A DNA stretch of 64,000 nt, from NCBI GenBank assembly GCA_000827265.1, contig KN834801.1, forward strand, positions 1 to 64,000. Direction: 5' to 3'. The position numbers and the translations under genes were made by a program. Below are positions 46,279-58,366 of the stretch, piece by piece; position 1 is the stretch's first letter; each line of letters begins with the position of its first letter. This DNA is from Collybiopsis luxurians FD-317 M1 (taxonomy: Eukaryota > Basidiomycota > Agaricomycetes > Agaricales > Omphalotaceae). Under the pieces are notes generated by a model. That model was not told where the DNA came from, made no database searches, and saw only the letters and a list, made by a program, of their open reading frames with translations.

Positions 46279-46863
46279 GCTGTAACGAAAGGATACGAGC
46301 CTGAGTGAGATAATGAGTTGAGGACGTTGCAGCGATAAGCATGGTAAATCTTTGAAAAGGTGTAGTGTAACCTGGTACTAATTAGAAAGAAAGAAGGGAA
46401 AAGCTGCAAAACCTTCATCGTTTGCAAACTATTAATGAATCTGCATTTCGTTGGCCGGAAAAGCCGCAGACTCCTCCTCATGTTAAACGAAGCTTTTAGA
46501 GCGCTAGCTGATCAATGTGGAGTGATTATACGAAGAGTTGTGGGTGGGTTTCATTGAGTTCTGGTCAGCTGCTGCCGAGGGCTGGAGGAGTCCATCGCCT
46601 CAAAGAACTTGGAATAGGGCTAAAACTGATGAAAAAAAGACGATCATAGATGGTGGATAATTTCATGAAATTGGCACACACGAGTCGTGAGAGGCAACGG
46701 CTGCAAATGGTGATTCATTTTTAAGAATGATTCTTACGTGGCACGTGGAATTGCTAATTCTTCCGATACTCACAGTCACTGCCTGCGCAGATCAGGCTAC
46801 GGTGGTCAGTGGTATGCCAGTGAGCACCTCGAATTCCAGACACCCTTCGTGAACATCCATATC

Positions 46864-48129
46864 ATGACCACGGTGTTCGTTACCCTCATTCTCGCCTGGT
46901 TGTACATTCTCTCGTCTTGGACAAGCACTGTTGCGACCATTTCACCCAAGGACTGCCTTAACAACGACACTCTCGTAGATCTTATTGATTGCCTTAACAA
47001 CTTCACCGTTGGTCCAGATTTTTACGATACTTCGAGCTATGCAGCAGCGCAGCCAACTTCCGAACAATTGAATGCGTGGACCTCAGTAGTCACTTCTATG
47101 CTGGACTCCGACACTACCGACTGCTCGTCCATCCTCCTTCCCGACTCCCTGTCTTCTTTATACGCTGTCACCTCGTTCCTCGATGTCACAACAAATAAAA
47201 GATTCTGCGTTCTTGCTGAAGCAACCAGCTTCACATTTGGTAATCAAAGTTACTACACAAAGGGTTGGGGGGTCATGGTTGTACCTGCCTTGAAGAGGGA
47301 TATTTCTCGCACTATACATCTTTCAGCACCGCATCCTCTATTTGACATCGGAACCCCGCAGCAGGCTGCAGCAATGTTTGTGTTGTCGGGCGCCCACAGC
47401 GTGTTAATATCCGGAAGGATTCGTATGGCATACGAGGTTTCAACGGACTGCATTATACCTGCTAGTCCAGCCACCATATATTGCAAGACCGATCCTGCGC
47501 ATGACGTTGTGAGCAACTTTAGCATACCCTTTCATAATTTTCTGAAATCGAAATATGGCTCAGAATGAGCCGTTTAATGCAGCTAATAGAGCCATAAGAA
47601 CGTGGCAGGATATTAATGGTAGATGTCCTAGGAAAACATGCGCTTACCTACAAATTCACGGCAAAGGGGCTTCTTCGTGTCCTACGGATACAATATTCAT
47701 TTCCAGCGGCCTAGGTATGTTCTATTTAACCGGCAAGACACTTCGATCTCAAGACTTGCAGGGACTAGCAATTCTTCGATTCATTGGTACGAGACGCAAC
47801 CTGACCTTCCGTCTCGACGCCTCAAGGACTTTGCGAGCCAAGTTTTTCCCACCTTCAATGCCTCCCTACCTTCTGACGACACCTCCTGTGATTTAACGGC
47901 CACGGATAATGTATTCGGGCGCTTGATTAACGGCATCCCGGAGGCAGATGTGTGCACCGTCACAGCTAACACTACCACAGCTACAGGCGAATTTGTACAT
48001 ATCGAGCAGGCTATCATTGCAAGGCAGAGTACTGCTTATGAGGGCTGGGGGGCAGTTCTTAAAAAAACTTTTCCAACTTGCTGTCGTGATGGAATGGAGG
48101 AGGATGAGCAAATGGGGCTCTGCATTTAA
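46864..48129 (+). CDS. Secreted protein of unknown function, 387 aa
   Basis: Three exons (46864-47508, 47564-47714, 47762-48129) join in phase through introns of 55 and 47 bp. The ATG at 46864 begins a strong signal peptide (MTTVFVTLILAWLYILSSW ending near VATI); upstream in-frame sequence lacks ATG. The mature part is rich in Thr, Ser, Asp and Cys, with paired cysteines and N-glycosylation sequons (NNDT, NNFT, NQSY, NNTT-like). Recognisable blocks are KGWGVMVVPALKRDISRTIH, FDIGTPQQAAAMFVLSGAHS and CAYLQIHGKGASSCPTDTIF. I recall similar blocks from Agaricomycete proteins annotated only as hypothetical. GTPQQAA..F..SGAHS hints at a hydrolase- or peptidase-like fold, but I cannot name the reaction. 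Confidence 0.8.
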
Positions 48130-48402
48130 AAATGAACCTGCTTGCAGGCATTGAAATGACCTATCCCGCGATTAGGAAACAATGTAAACCTGGAAGTACG
48201 AACTGTCGGCAATAAAGTACTCTTTCTGCCTGTATCTTTCGGGGATATGGATTCTTCCTAAACTCTTCCCGAATCCATTTTAGTCGGCAGCTGGATTACC
48301 GGTGGTCCAAGCCTTTTTAAAGCAATCACTTATGCGAGCTTGAGGCGAAAGCGATAGTTATGCCATGACTAACATTCGAGGAATAAAATACAACAGCACT
48401 TG

Positions 48403-48912
48403 TTAGGCGGTAGCACTTAACTCAGCTCTGATTGACACGTTTGCAGTGTCGTTTATGTCCGACGGGCACGTTTTAATTTGTATATCGGGCGCGATGTACC
48501 GTTTCGTATGGGCTAGCACATTAATACTGATATACAGAGTAGTAATCTCGTTTCCCAAGATAATTGGAGATAAATTATAGTTTCCTATCGCTTCTGCTTT
48601 CTTCCAAGACAACAAGTTATGAGAGCTGATCTCTACCCGTCCATACACTTCCCAACCAGTAAAGGCAAGTGCGGTTGGTAAAATTGCGCTAAACTTGGAT
48701 TGGACGCTATCTGGATGAACATCGTATACATAGTTAAAATTATTTGCACAACAAAAAAGACGTTCCCGCTCTGTGGATCGACTGTGAGTTTTTGTCATCG
48801 GCAAACTCCTTCTCAAGTCGAGAACGGCGATGGCTTCGTATACATAGTTAAAATTATTTGCACAACAAAAAAGACGTTCCCGCTCTGTGGATCGACTGTG
48901 AGTTTTTGTCAT
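48403..48912 (-). CDS. Hypothetical protein with a duplicated N-terminal segment
   Basis: A minus-strand open frame from ATG 48912 encodes about 169 residues. A 38-residue segment (MTKTHSRSTERERLF...) occurs twice because of the 114-bp duplication, giving two equivalent start codons (48912 and 48798). The 100-residue remainder reads ALAFTGWEVYGRVEISSHNL and so on, with regular alternation of hydrophobic and polar residues and two cysteines, suggesting a beta-sandwich. It resembles small fungal lectin- or pore-type folds only in general character; I do not assign it. The gene may start at the inner ATG. No introns are visible. Confidence 0.4.
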   Translation of the reverse strand: MTKTHSRSTERERLFCCANNFNYVYEAIAVLDLRRSLPMTKTHSRSTERERLFCCANNFNYVYDVHPDSVQSKFSAILPTALAFTGWEVYGRVEISSHNLLSWKKAEAIGNYNLSPIILGNEITTLYISINVLAHTKRYIAPDIQIKTCPSDINDTANVSIRAELSATA

Positions 48913-48949
48913 CGGCAAACTCCTTCTCAAGTCGAGGACGGCGATGGCT
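48722..48949. repeat. 114-bp tandem duplication
   Basis: Two copies (48722-48835 and 48836-48949) differ at only a few positions, for instance GAGAACGGCG versus GAGGACGGCG. The unit length is a multiple of three, so all frames stay open across the junction. Confidence 0.93.
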
Positions 48950-50150
48950 TTTAATTACTTGGGTAAACCCGTGCCCACATATGCCTATTAGTTAGATTAA
49001 CGATCAGTAATTTAACAGTATCCCAATTCTGAAGTCCTCGGAGATTTAAAAATGACCTATTCAAGAACATGGTTTGCGCGGATCCGAGTTGGGGAATTGT
49101 CCTAAGGCGGTTGGACAGTGAGATTCCAGGTTACCCTCCCACCTACTTTTCGACCAGAATAGGAGGGAGTGGCAAAGAAGAAAGTGCAAAGTATTAGAAA
49201 CAAAGTGGCGGGCCCAACCGGTCGTAAGCTTGAGAAAACCTATCTCAAGATGTCAAAACTTTTTGGAGCATTTATCTAGACTGATTTGTCTTCTCCTTGG
49301 GTGTCAATATTCGGATGTTAGGAATAGGTCTTTTGAAAACGCACCCGAAAACAATCTCCACTAACGTCATGCACCAATGGAACGCTTCAATTCTATATGA
49401 GTTCGTGAAGTTGTAGCGGAGAATGTAAAAGGACAGGCTCCCATTGAGGTAAAAACGCATAAGCCGGAAGCCCAGCGAAATAACGTTAGTTAGAGACGAT
49501 GTTATATCAAAACATACCGAGTGCAAACCGACGGAATACATTCCGCTCGTTCATCTCGATGTGTCCGCGATGCAGATCTACAGTCCCGCTTGACAGTCCT
49601 TGACGGTCTCTGAAGAAAGATTACCCTGAAATCATCTTTCTTTGTAATTACTATGTAAGTTGCAGGATTTTCATTTTCGGGAAGGTAATTGTGCCTGCTT
49701 GGATACTCTATGCGCGCACGAGGACGAAATAGAACACGTACATGTCAGATCATCTAATTCCCGCGCATTTACACCCAACTGACGCAATGTTGGGGCTACA
49801 AGGTAATCTTTGGCAGAAGTCAATCAAGCAAGTACGCATTGCGATTTGCGTTCAGCATCTCGGCATCAAAGCATACTCTCAGGCCCCAAGCAGTCTTTGG
49901 CGCCGCATGTGTCGTCTGTGGAACTTCCTCCGTGTGAAGATTTCCTCCCGCTGCCACAAAGCTTACAGCCGATGTCTTCTTCTCGTATCTGCGGCGACAT
50001 GTAAAATTGCCGCGTTCCAAGGTATTACTTGCTATTTTAAGTACCGGCCGAGATTCCCTACCCAAAAGACAAGCTGACAGGTTACGAGTGAGTGGCCAGA
50101 AAAAAAGTAAACGAGATGAATCATGGCTTCCAAACACCCATCATCCTATC
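48950..50150. other. Intergenic, no supported gene
   Basis: A minus-strand frame at 49272-49541 contains an intron-like GTATGT...CTAAC stretch but has no recognisable product. A plus-strand frame at 49742-50077 lacks domain or splice support. The last 50 bases are the 3' flank of the permease gene. Confidence 0.4.
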
Positions 50151-52360
50151 TCATCTATTACTTCGTCCAGTCCCATTCCTCCTTCTTGCGCTTAACCAAA
50201 CTTCGATAGTTCGGAATGGCACATACAGCAGCCCAGCCGAAAAGAAGCCGGTAATCAACCCAATATCACCAGTTCCAGCGCTCGCAATAGGTCCTGTATA
50301 CCACTGCTGATCCATACTTGGTATAATCACAGCGAACGAACATAAGAACGCCATAACGGCCGCTATTCCTAGCGGAAGGTTCGCAGGCGTGTTCCAATCT
50401 GTGACCGAATAGCGTGAAAAGTCGTTCTTCCTGAACACGAAATGCTCGCAGAGTACGATGGCAGAGTACGAGGTCGCCCAGTAACCAATTAAATCTAGTG
50501 GAAAATCTCAGCATGACAAGGAAAAAGGGGCGAAAAAATACCTCTTACTCAGAACATCCTCAAATGCAGTGAAGAAATGTTTAGCCCCTACGATGGCGAT
50601 GGGAATAACTCTGTTGACGGGTGTTGGAATTTAGGTTAGGAGGATTCGAGTACAAGCATCGCTTACATCGCAGTACAAATTAGAGAATAGATATATCTGG
50701 GAACCATGGCGAACCAAGGCGATATACTCATCAGACTAACGCCTTGGGGAGATGTAAGATCTGTGCACAGGCCCAGTGAAAAAAAAAGAAACCTACCGAA
50801 AGAGTACATTGTAATCGCACACGGAGCAGTAACCGTCAACGCGCCGACGACCACAAGAAACTTGCCAAATCCTCCAACGGGTTCTAAGATAGAGACAAGG
50901 AAGCGACCGAAATCTTCGCCGTCTCCTAATCCTGCTTCCCATACAGGAATCGCGGGAGCGGCGGCCGCAAAAGCCGCACCAATGATATGTCCAACGAACT
51001 GTCGCACCGCAAATACTTGGAATGAGTCTTCTATCTCGCAGATATGCGATACTACTCACTGCAGATGAAAAGATACCGCTGTAGGCCAAGGCAAAGATTC
51101 TCCACCTGAGTATGAATGTAAACCCATCATTCTCACTTGATACCAAAAACCAACAACTTACGTCGGCACCTTCGAGTCGTGATAAATTCCATAATCGGCG
51201 GCATACGAACACCACGTCAAATCCGATGCACCAGCCGTAGTTCCATAGGCGATCAACAACCCCGCAGCCGCTCCGGGCGTTGATGCATTCAATATTGGTA
51301 TTTCCGTAATGAGCTGCTTGCCTCCTACGCCCAGGAGGGCGATGAAGAGGACAACGCTAGGTAGCCAAATGTATGTCTCATACCAGTGCAGGACTTTATA
51401 CCCGCAGAATGAGAGCTGTCCAAAGAATCGTATGATTGAGGTAAAACGATGTCAAGTAGGGGGTAATCTTACCACAAATGAAATAATCACGATAATGACA
51501 ATTCCCGCTGTATCGTCTAGGTGTGTAGAAACCGCTGCGAGGACTTGCCCACCCACGATTGAGTTGATGATCAGCCATCCGATTTGTGAAAAGACGTTCA
51601 GAGCGGCGGGGAGCATTGCGCCGTAGTACCTAACAGGGAACGTTCAGTAAGTCCCACCGCTGGAATAAACAATATCATCGCAGCTCACCCAAAGGAGAAT
51701 CGACTCTGGACCATTGTTCGGGTCCCAAGTTTTGGACCGAACACGACACTAGATAGAAGAGTTTAATGAACAACCAGGCGAAGGTCCGGACGGCAATTAT
51801 TTTCATAGGTACAAGTATGAGGGGACAAAACAACATCTAAGGGTCAAGTCAGTGAAGGAAGACGACAGAAGAGAGAAAAGAAGATTGACCTCACATTATA
51901 TCCGCAATAACGAGCACGATGATACACTCCCTGAACGTGAGTGAAAAAAAGATCGGTCCTAAGGCCCCCGTGCTCATCCTACATGATATACCAGTGTCGT
52001 TAACGATAGGAACGTGAGTAGGACGAAAGGATCCCTTACCCGGTAAGGTTCAATATCGCAGAAAACCACACGGTGAACATTTGCCACATTCTGGTATCAG
52101 TACGCTCTTCGGGCGTAGTGGGCGATATCCTGACAAATGAAACGTTTCTGAGCGATCGAATCAAACCCTCGCATCGGCTGAACATACCCATGAGTCTCTA
52201 CGCCCCATCGTAAAACTCTACTACTCAACGCCTTCCAACCTCCCATCGTCCGTAGCCCAGACCTTCCCCTCCCTCTTTGCTTTCCGTCACTCGAATGATC
52301 CCTAGTTGATGAAGATCCGTCGTTGTGTTCCGAAGCCGTGTCGTCAATCTTTTCGTCCAT
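50151..52360 (-). CDS. Purine-cytosine permease, NCS1 family (FCY2-like), 529 aa
   Basis: Proton-coupled importers of this family carry cytosine, adenine, guanine or hypoxanthine across the plasma membrane. Twelve exons: 52360-52188, 52129-52040, 51978-51895, 51836-51813, 51748-51689, 51629-51473, 51415-51162, 51105-51077, 51015-50797, 50760-50667, 50610-50549 and 50494-50151. Together they give 529 residues, close to the roughly 530 of yeast Fcy2. Landmarks are LRWGVETHG and PEERTDTRMWQMFTVWFSAI before the first helix, FGPKLGTRTMVQSRFSFG, IGWLIINSIVGGQVL, FCGYKVLHWYETYIWLP, SDLTWCSYAADYGIYHD, WEAGLGDGEDFGRFL, GGFGKFLVVVGALTV, PIAIVGAKHFFTAFEDVLN and LIGYW. The Asn in INSIVGGQ and the cytosolic acidic N-terminus fit the family. 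Exon 4 is only 24 nt. The 36-bp intron at 50796-50761 is unusually short, so that join is less sure. The substrate range cannot be read from sequence. Confidence 0.92.
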
Positions 52361-52926
52361 CACTTTCGAGCTTCTTCGCTGGATGATCTTGCGAAAACAG
52401 AAGAAAAAGCGCCCTTTTTTCACTCTCGGAATCGGATATCTGGCCGTGGGGGGCCTGGACTAAGAAGCTAGATGAGAGTTTTCAGAGAGCTCGGTTAGCT
52501 TTTATTCTGATGGCCTTTCTGATCGCTTTCAAGGTCGGGAGTCGGGACCTTATCGATATGTTTTAACATATTATCTTATCTCTTCTCGGTATCTCATCTC
52601 CGCCGTGCTTTCACACGGACTGTACTCTCATTTCCGCCATGTCAGTAGGTAGTAGATGAAACACTCGTTTCACTAACTCAAACATTAGTTGTACTTCGAT
52701 TCGGACGGATTTGGTTCGCGAAACTAGAAAGAGATTGGAAAGGAGGCGACAGCGATCACGGTCTACAGCCCACTCCTCTCCCCGTTGACAGCCGAAGTAT
52801 CCCTAGTCCTGGTCCACCCCGCGCTCGTTGCAAGCTGGAATTCACTTTTTTCATTCTACATCTACATCCAGAACAGGCCATACAACACCAGAGATCCAGA
52901 TTTAACGGTTGAGAGAGGCATGCACT

Positions 52927-53695
52927 TTACAACTTGGACTTGGGTGGCAATTCTGCGTCAAGTCATTTGGTTTAGCAACAGAAAGAATATAAGCACCCCC
53001 GGACCAGGCTCCGGAATCCATGGCAAAGTAGTGTACTCACCGTCGCAGAACGTCAACACGCTCTTCTCCGCTAATATCCCTTCGTCCTTGAACGCCTTCA
53101 TCATGGCTTTCGTACCTGCGGACTGCGTATGCTCGACAAGACCGATTTTCGGGCCTGGTGTGGTATGAACTCGATATATCAAGAGAAGACCAAGCAGAAG
53201 GAAAGGGCGAATAAACTTACCGTTGTATTCCTCCTGTAATCCACGCCCACAGATGTCCGATGCCGCGTCAGAGAAAGTTTGAAACGCGAGTTTGAGACAC
53301 TTACGATGATGATAAACGTCGACGTAGGCTTTCCGTTCGCTTCAAGGACTCTTGTCACTCTATAACCAAGCTGTAGATGGTTAATTGACTCGCGTCAGAA
53401 AGGATGTACCCGGCCTGTAAACTTACGGTATTGGGTTCAGCATCCGAAAGTGCACTAGCTTGTGCGGCGGCCATAATTGCAGCCATTCGTTCTTCCTAGA
53501 GAGAGAAGCAAACAGATGACAACGATGGAGCGTATACGATTGACCGCATTCAAACGGGACCAACCTTTCCTGGAACAACTTTGAGCGTCGCGACGAGGAT
53601 AACCTTGCCTGACGAAGTAGTCTGTCTGCGTACGCTCAGATGGAAGCTACACGCAAAATCCTGGTGTAGCAAAGAGTTACGAACGGAAAATTCAT
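52927..53695 (-). CDS. ABM-domain protein with peroxisomal SKL terminus, 119 aa
   Basis: Seven very small exons (53695-53685, 53625-53565, 53495-53427, 53370-53305, 53233-53221, 53154-53041, 52952-52927) close in phase and give 119 residues. The first exon is 11 nt and the fifth 13 nt. The product is a single antibiotic-biosynthesis-monooxygenase (ABM) fold, a dimeric alpha/beta barrel of the YgiN type. It shows KVILVATLKVVPGKEERMAA, then LGYRVTRVLEANGKPTSTF, then HTQSAGTKAMMKAF. Members oxidise quinols or act on small aromatic compounds without cofactors, or are non-enzymatic. The C-terminus PPKSKL is a textbook PTS1 signal, so the protein should be imported into peroxisomes. It is divergent from the alpha/beta-hydrolase gene 810 bp away, which also ends in SKL. 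Confidence 0.85.
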
Positions 53696-54504
53696 TTGGA
53701 TTGGATCTTAGTCGAAAACTAGTCGCTGTTGAGGGAAGAAGCAAGACGCGTTCCCTGGGACCGGCTACATCCAGCTACTCATGCCGGTAAACCACGTGAG
53801 CGGGAGACACGGAAACGGAAATATCGATGCCAGTTTGGGTCGTGCTCAGATGAAGTAGCCAAAAATATTAAAGTTTTAGAAAGATTTTCCTTCCAAGGCA
53901 ATTCCTATGTCGAATGCGAAAGAACCGTGGGCTAGTGAGTGTATTAGAGTATTGTCAGCTCAATTCTGCGTATTTAATCGATGTAATTGACGCCATTAAC
54001 GAGTCGTTAATAAAATAAGTGCTAGAGAAAAGACATAACAAAAGAAAACAAAAAGCTGTAGAATCCAAACGTTTAGTATACCTTTTTCTTCTTACTTCCG
54101 ACTCAAGCAGTGCAAAGAAATGACGAAAACTACACGGAGAGATTCGACTTGGTACCACCGACGTTCCTCTTCGAAAGGACTAAGCTGTGTTGCCGTGTCG
54201 TTGCTGTTCTTTTGAGCATCCGGTAATCGCACAACCCAGTCGCCGAAAGCTTCTTTTTGACCAAAAAAGGAATGATCTGCCGAAGGATGCTGTGCCGAAT
54301 TCTATTTCTTTTTTCTACGCGTACGGTTGAATTCTGTCATGCAGCTATGTATATTCGCCGCTTGTTTCTTCATTTAAACCAAACCCCTTCCCCTCATTCC
54401 GGCTTCTTTCTACCCATGATTTATATTTTCGAGTCTTTGGTCGCATAACGTCGACGCTATAATATCTAAATTCCTATATTCCTGTATCCTCAATCCCGTA
54501 ACAA
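53696..54504. other. Intergenic region between two divergent peroxisomal genes
   Basis: Some 810 bp separate the two start codons, with no supported gene. The right side (54300-54500) is pyrimidine-rich with TCTTTTTTC-like tracts typical of fungal promoters. It is a likely bidirectional promoter; no specific binding site could be named. Confidence 0.5.
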
Positions 54505-56137
54505 ATGCTGGAGGAATCCGTGACATACCCACCGCGCGATGGGTATCCTCTCTTCTTAACCGCAAAACGATATTGGCTCCCACAATTCGAAGCGTACAAC
54601 AATGATCCGGAAGCTTGGACCTTGATCCTCCTACACTCAACCGCGTCGCACAAAGAATCTTGGGAACCAACACTGGAGAGGATCTTCTTGAGTGTGCTGA
54701 ACGGACGACCGAACGAGGTCAAGATTCGCGAAGCTTGGTGCTTGGATTGTCCGAATCATGGTGCGTCTGGACATCTGAATGAGAGGGTTTTGCAGACGCC
54801 AGAGTATTACCTCAATTGTGAGTAGAATTGCTTTTTTTCTCCTTCGATTCCTTTACCCCGAGCTCAACATTCCTGTCCTCCATCGTTAGTCACCTGCGAC
54901 AAGTACGCCCAGGCTATCCATCACTTCCTCGACGCAGGTCCCAACCACGGCGCCAAGGTCGACTTTCGGACACGCAGGTTATACGGAATAGGTCATTCCC
55001 TCGGAGGAAACACAATGTCAGTCCCTGTCCACCTTTCCCTTCTCCCTCCCCTTCCGCTCGCTCACCAAACCCAGGTCCCTCCTTCAAACAATCGAACCCC
55101 GAATCCCTTTTGAATCCATCTCCATCGTCGACCCTATGCTCAGTCCCGCAGGCTCCCACCATCTCAACAAGCTCCGCTCCATCCTCATCAAAGGAGCTTA
55201 CGAACGGAGAGACGTATGGCCAGATCGCGTCACCGCCATGCAGACTCTCAAACGGAGGGATAGGACGAAAAAGTGGGATCCGAGGATATTAGATATCTTT
55301 ATCGTAAGTTGTCGCGTTATGTTCAAACGATGCACTCTTTCTAACGATACATTTCATTTCATTTCATTCTTCTTCGTCTTCAGAGACACGGGATACGTCC
55401 GCATCCTGGATCTTATTACCAGGAGAATCCATACCTCGGTGTTACACTGGCGTGTACTCGGGATCAAGAAGCGGTATCTACACTCTCTCTCCCTTTCGAT
55501 CTAATACCCCGCTAATGACAGCCTCGCTTTCCGTCTCTTCCCCCTTGCCCATTCCTTCTCTTCCTTCCTTCTCTTCCTCCCCTCTCTTCCCCCGTTTCTT
55601 TCTCGGTAGGCGATGTATCGTGACCCAGAAGGCGCCACCAAGCCCGTCGAATCACTCAACGTGGCCTGTAGGGAGAAACCCGTTCATATCATCCTCGGAG
55701 GGATCAACGATTTCATGTACGTTTTGTTTGTTCTATCACTGCATTACTGTCACGTCCCTGCGAGAGGCACGAACCGGAGCAGGGGCAGGGGCAGGGGCAC
55801 AGGCAGGATCAAAAAGGACAGGAGAACTAAATAGTACCTTTCTATCCATTTAGGCCCAAACGTACCCACGAAGCCCTTCTCGATCCTCAATCCGGAAGAA
55901 AGTTTGCTTCAACGACGATTATTGAGGAGAGTGGACATTTGGTGAGTAGGATTACTTTCACTTTCGGTTCATCTCTTTTCGTCCTCCCTCGCAAATTCCT
56001 GACTTCCTTTGCTTATCGCATAGATTCCACTCGAGAAACCGGATATATTGGGTGAGGTGTTGTACGAAAATATTCGCTCCAGTGGGAAGATGCATGGTCA
56101 CAACGGAGGGGATGTCAAGAGTAAGAGCAAGCTGTAA
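54505..56137 (+). CDS. Alpha/beta-hydrolase with peroxisomal SKL terminus, 355 aa
   Basis: Seven exons (54505-54817, 54890-55016, 55075-55303, 55384-55473, 55610-55716, 55854-55941, 56024-56137) join in phase through introns of 58-137 bp. The fold is visible in order: TLILLHSTASHKESWEPTLE (oxyanion-hole strand), CLDCPNHGASG, a lid segment, and the nucleophile elbow GIGHSLGGNT with the catalytic Ser. ESISIVDPMLSP follows, then a helical cap, VHIILGGINDFM near the acid residue, and ESGHLIPLEKPD with the catalytic His. The protein ends KSKSKL, a PTS1 signal. Yeast Lpx1 is a known peroxisomal hydrolase of the same fold, so an esterase or lipase-like activity in peroxisomes is reasonable; the substrate is unknown. 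The Asp in VDPM or NDF completes the triad. Confidence 0.9.
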
Positions 56138-58348
56138 ATGACATTGAGGATGAGGTTGTGGTTCTGGATCTGGGGGCAGAATGCAAAATGGAGAAGGGAG
56201 CTGGGGTAACGCAACTCACGCGATAGTTTGGAATGGAATGGGGGATACGTTTACATACGCAGATGTTTGCTGGCATTCCTGCTGTACACTTCTTTTATTT
56301 TTTTTTTCTGTCATTTTGTCCCTTGCTCCTTCTCTCATTTTATCCCCTGCGTCGCATCACATTTCATATTCGACAGTTCGTGAATTGTATATATATGTTC
56401 TGACAGAGTAATGTATACGTGTACCTAATATAAGTAAATGATTCTACGTCTCATGCAAGTCCTATTGATGTTGTAACGGTTGGTACTGTACTGTCGACCG
56501 GATCTACGCAGTACGGCCTGTACGGGGAGATGGTGAAGTCCAAGGCCGACAGGGATCAGCGAAAGAGGCGAGAAGCATAGCATATTGGAATGAATCCACT
56601 TGATGGATTTGCAGTAAGTATAATTTAAATGCTTTCGACTGTGTTCCAGGCTCTCACTGCTTAGAATTTTGTCAAGAATGGATTTACGTCCCTACATCCA
56701 GGACCACAGAGGCTGCTTATCTTGGATTAAACGGTGTTGCCTATTAATGCCCTAGCCTCACCACCGTCACCCAGCCTCACCTCAAACAACTTCGGCGTCA
56801 CTACGAAAGACCTTAGCGTCACCAAAAGAGACTCCGACATCACCCAAAGTGGCTTGGACATCACCAAGCGTAGCGTCCGGTTCGAGAAAGAGATGAGTTG
56901 AAAGTGGAGTAATAGGGCTCGGACAAGGACGCGAAGGAGAGGGTCTCTTTGTATTCAGGAGAAGACTCGAATGTTGGTTCATTAGAAGTTGATCAAGGCC
57001 CTACGTCCTCTCTGAGCAATACAGAATCATGGGATGTATCGGATCTGGTATTCGAGTATGAAAGGGCTCCGGTCTCGTTGCGTCGACTAGAGTCCCAGAG
57101 GTAGTTTGCGAAGAAACAGATTGGTTTCATTGCGCTCCTGTCAACCTCATGACTCGAGTTTATCTCCGGGAACTGCGCATCATTTCGCGAAGACGTTTTC
57201 CACCGAGGTAATGGATTGTCGAACAGCTGAAAAGAACTCGACGGATACATGGGCAAACGGGAGAAGACGCCGCCAAAATCAGACGGCAAGCAATCTAGAT
57301 ACTTATCCATCAGACCGTCAGCCGTCGCGTATCCTCTTTTGTTCCGTATTAGAAGACTCAAAAAATCCATTCCCGTCTCTCGATTCGTTCGATTCGGAAA
57401 GATTGCTTGAGATTTCATCCTCAAGTGCGTCGGTGGGGTTAGTGAATGAGTTAACATCGTCTGAAAAGCAAAATGTAGCCGATTTTAAGATAAATTTGGA
57501 CCCAGAATAAGTAAAATAAGTAATAAGAAGGTATATGGGGCATATCTGTCAGCACTAACTTTTTCTCATCATCTACCTTACAGTAGATGCCCAATGAACG
57601 GTTTTTCGTCTTTTGAAGTCCTTTCCGGATCGATCTCCTTTTCGACTCGTATATACGCGAGTTTTCAGTTCGCAAAGAGCTCGCACAGAAAGCTTCTGAA
57701 AAAGCTCGCTTATGACAGGATAATACCGCTCCACGGTTTAAGACTGTGATACACTATTTAGGCTGGAACGCAGTTATCTCATCCAAAATTAATGGCAAAA
57801 CAAGCTGGTTGATTCAGAAGTTTTTTTCGTATATTTCCTTCAAGACGAATTTCCATTTCATACGAGAATCGAAATAATTCTTTCCTGGTCGCATTCATCT
57901 CTGTCTGTAGTGAAACGATGTATACCAAATCTGTATGAATGGGACAAGAATTAAATGCCAGTCGAGCAATTAAAGAGAGCTAATATGCATTAGTTTCACC
58001 TTTTCTTTCACTAGTTCGATCCAAATCAAGCCACTGAGCATGCGGTACGTGACTGTAGTCCTCATTCACCAGCAGCTTCTGACTCAATATGTACATCGAA
58101 GTCCATTCAGACTGAAATTTGAATAGCTGCAGCTCTAACTTAGAGACTATTCAACAATGATACTTTTGCATTAGGGCTTCAGCATCTAGTAACACTCACG
58201 TAGTAGTACTCCAGCTATCCTGAATCGTATATTATTGTCCGACCGTAATCGGCATGTGGTGTAGTGCAAAGTTAACTGTGTTGCTCAATCTTGGAAGGAG
58301 GTTATTGATCTAGAACATTACCCGAGACAGTGCTTGGGCCCATATGAA
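56138..58348. other. Spacer with traces of a Ser/Thr-rich coding sequence
   Basis: After the 3' flank of the hydrolase gene, 56760-57510 reads on the plus strand as several Ser/Thr/Pro-rich pieces (SPKETPTSPKVAWTSPSVAS, then SNVGSLEVDQGPTSSLSN, then SLDSFDSERLLEISSSSASV to a stop at 57510). The pieces lie in different frames and I could not link them by introns. They look like the disordered tail of a regulator, possibly a pseudogene. From 57511 to 58348 the sequence is AT-rich without a gene. Confidence 0.35.
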
Positions 58349-58366
58349 TCTATCTATCTATCTATC
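58349..58366. repeat. TATC microsatellite
   Basis: About four and a half copies of the tetranucleotide TATC. Confidence 0.85.
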
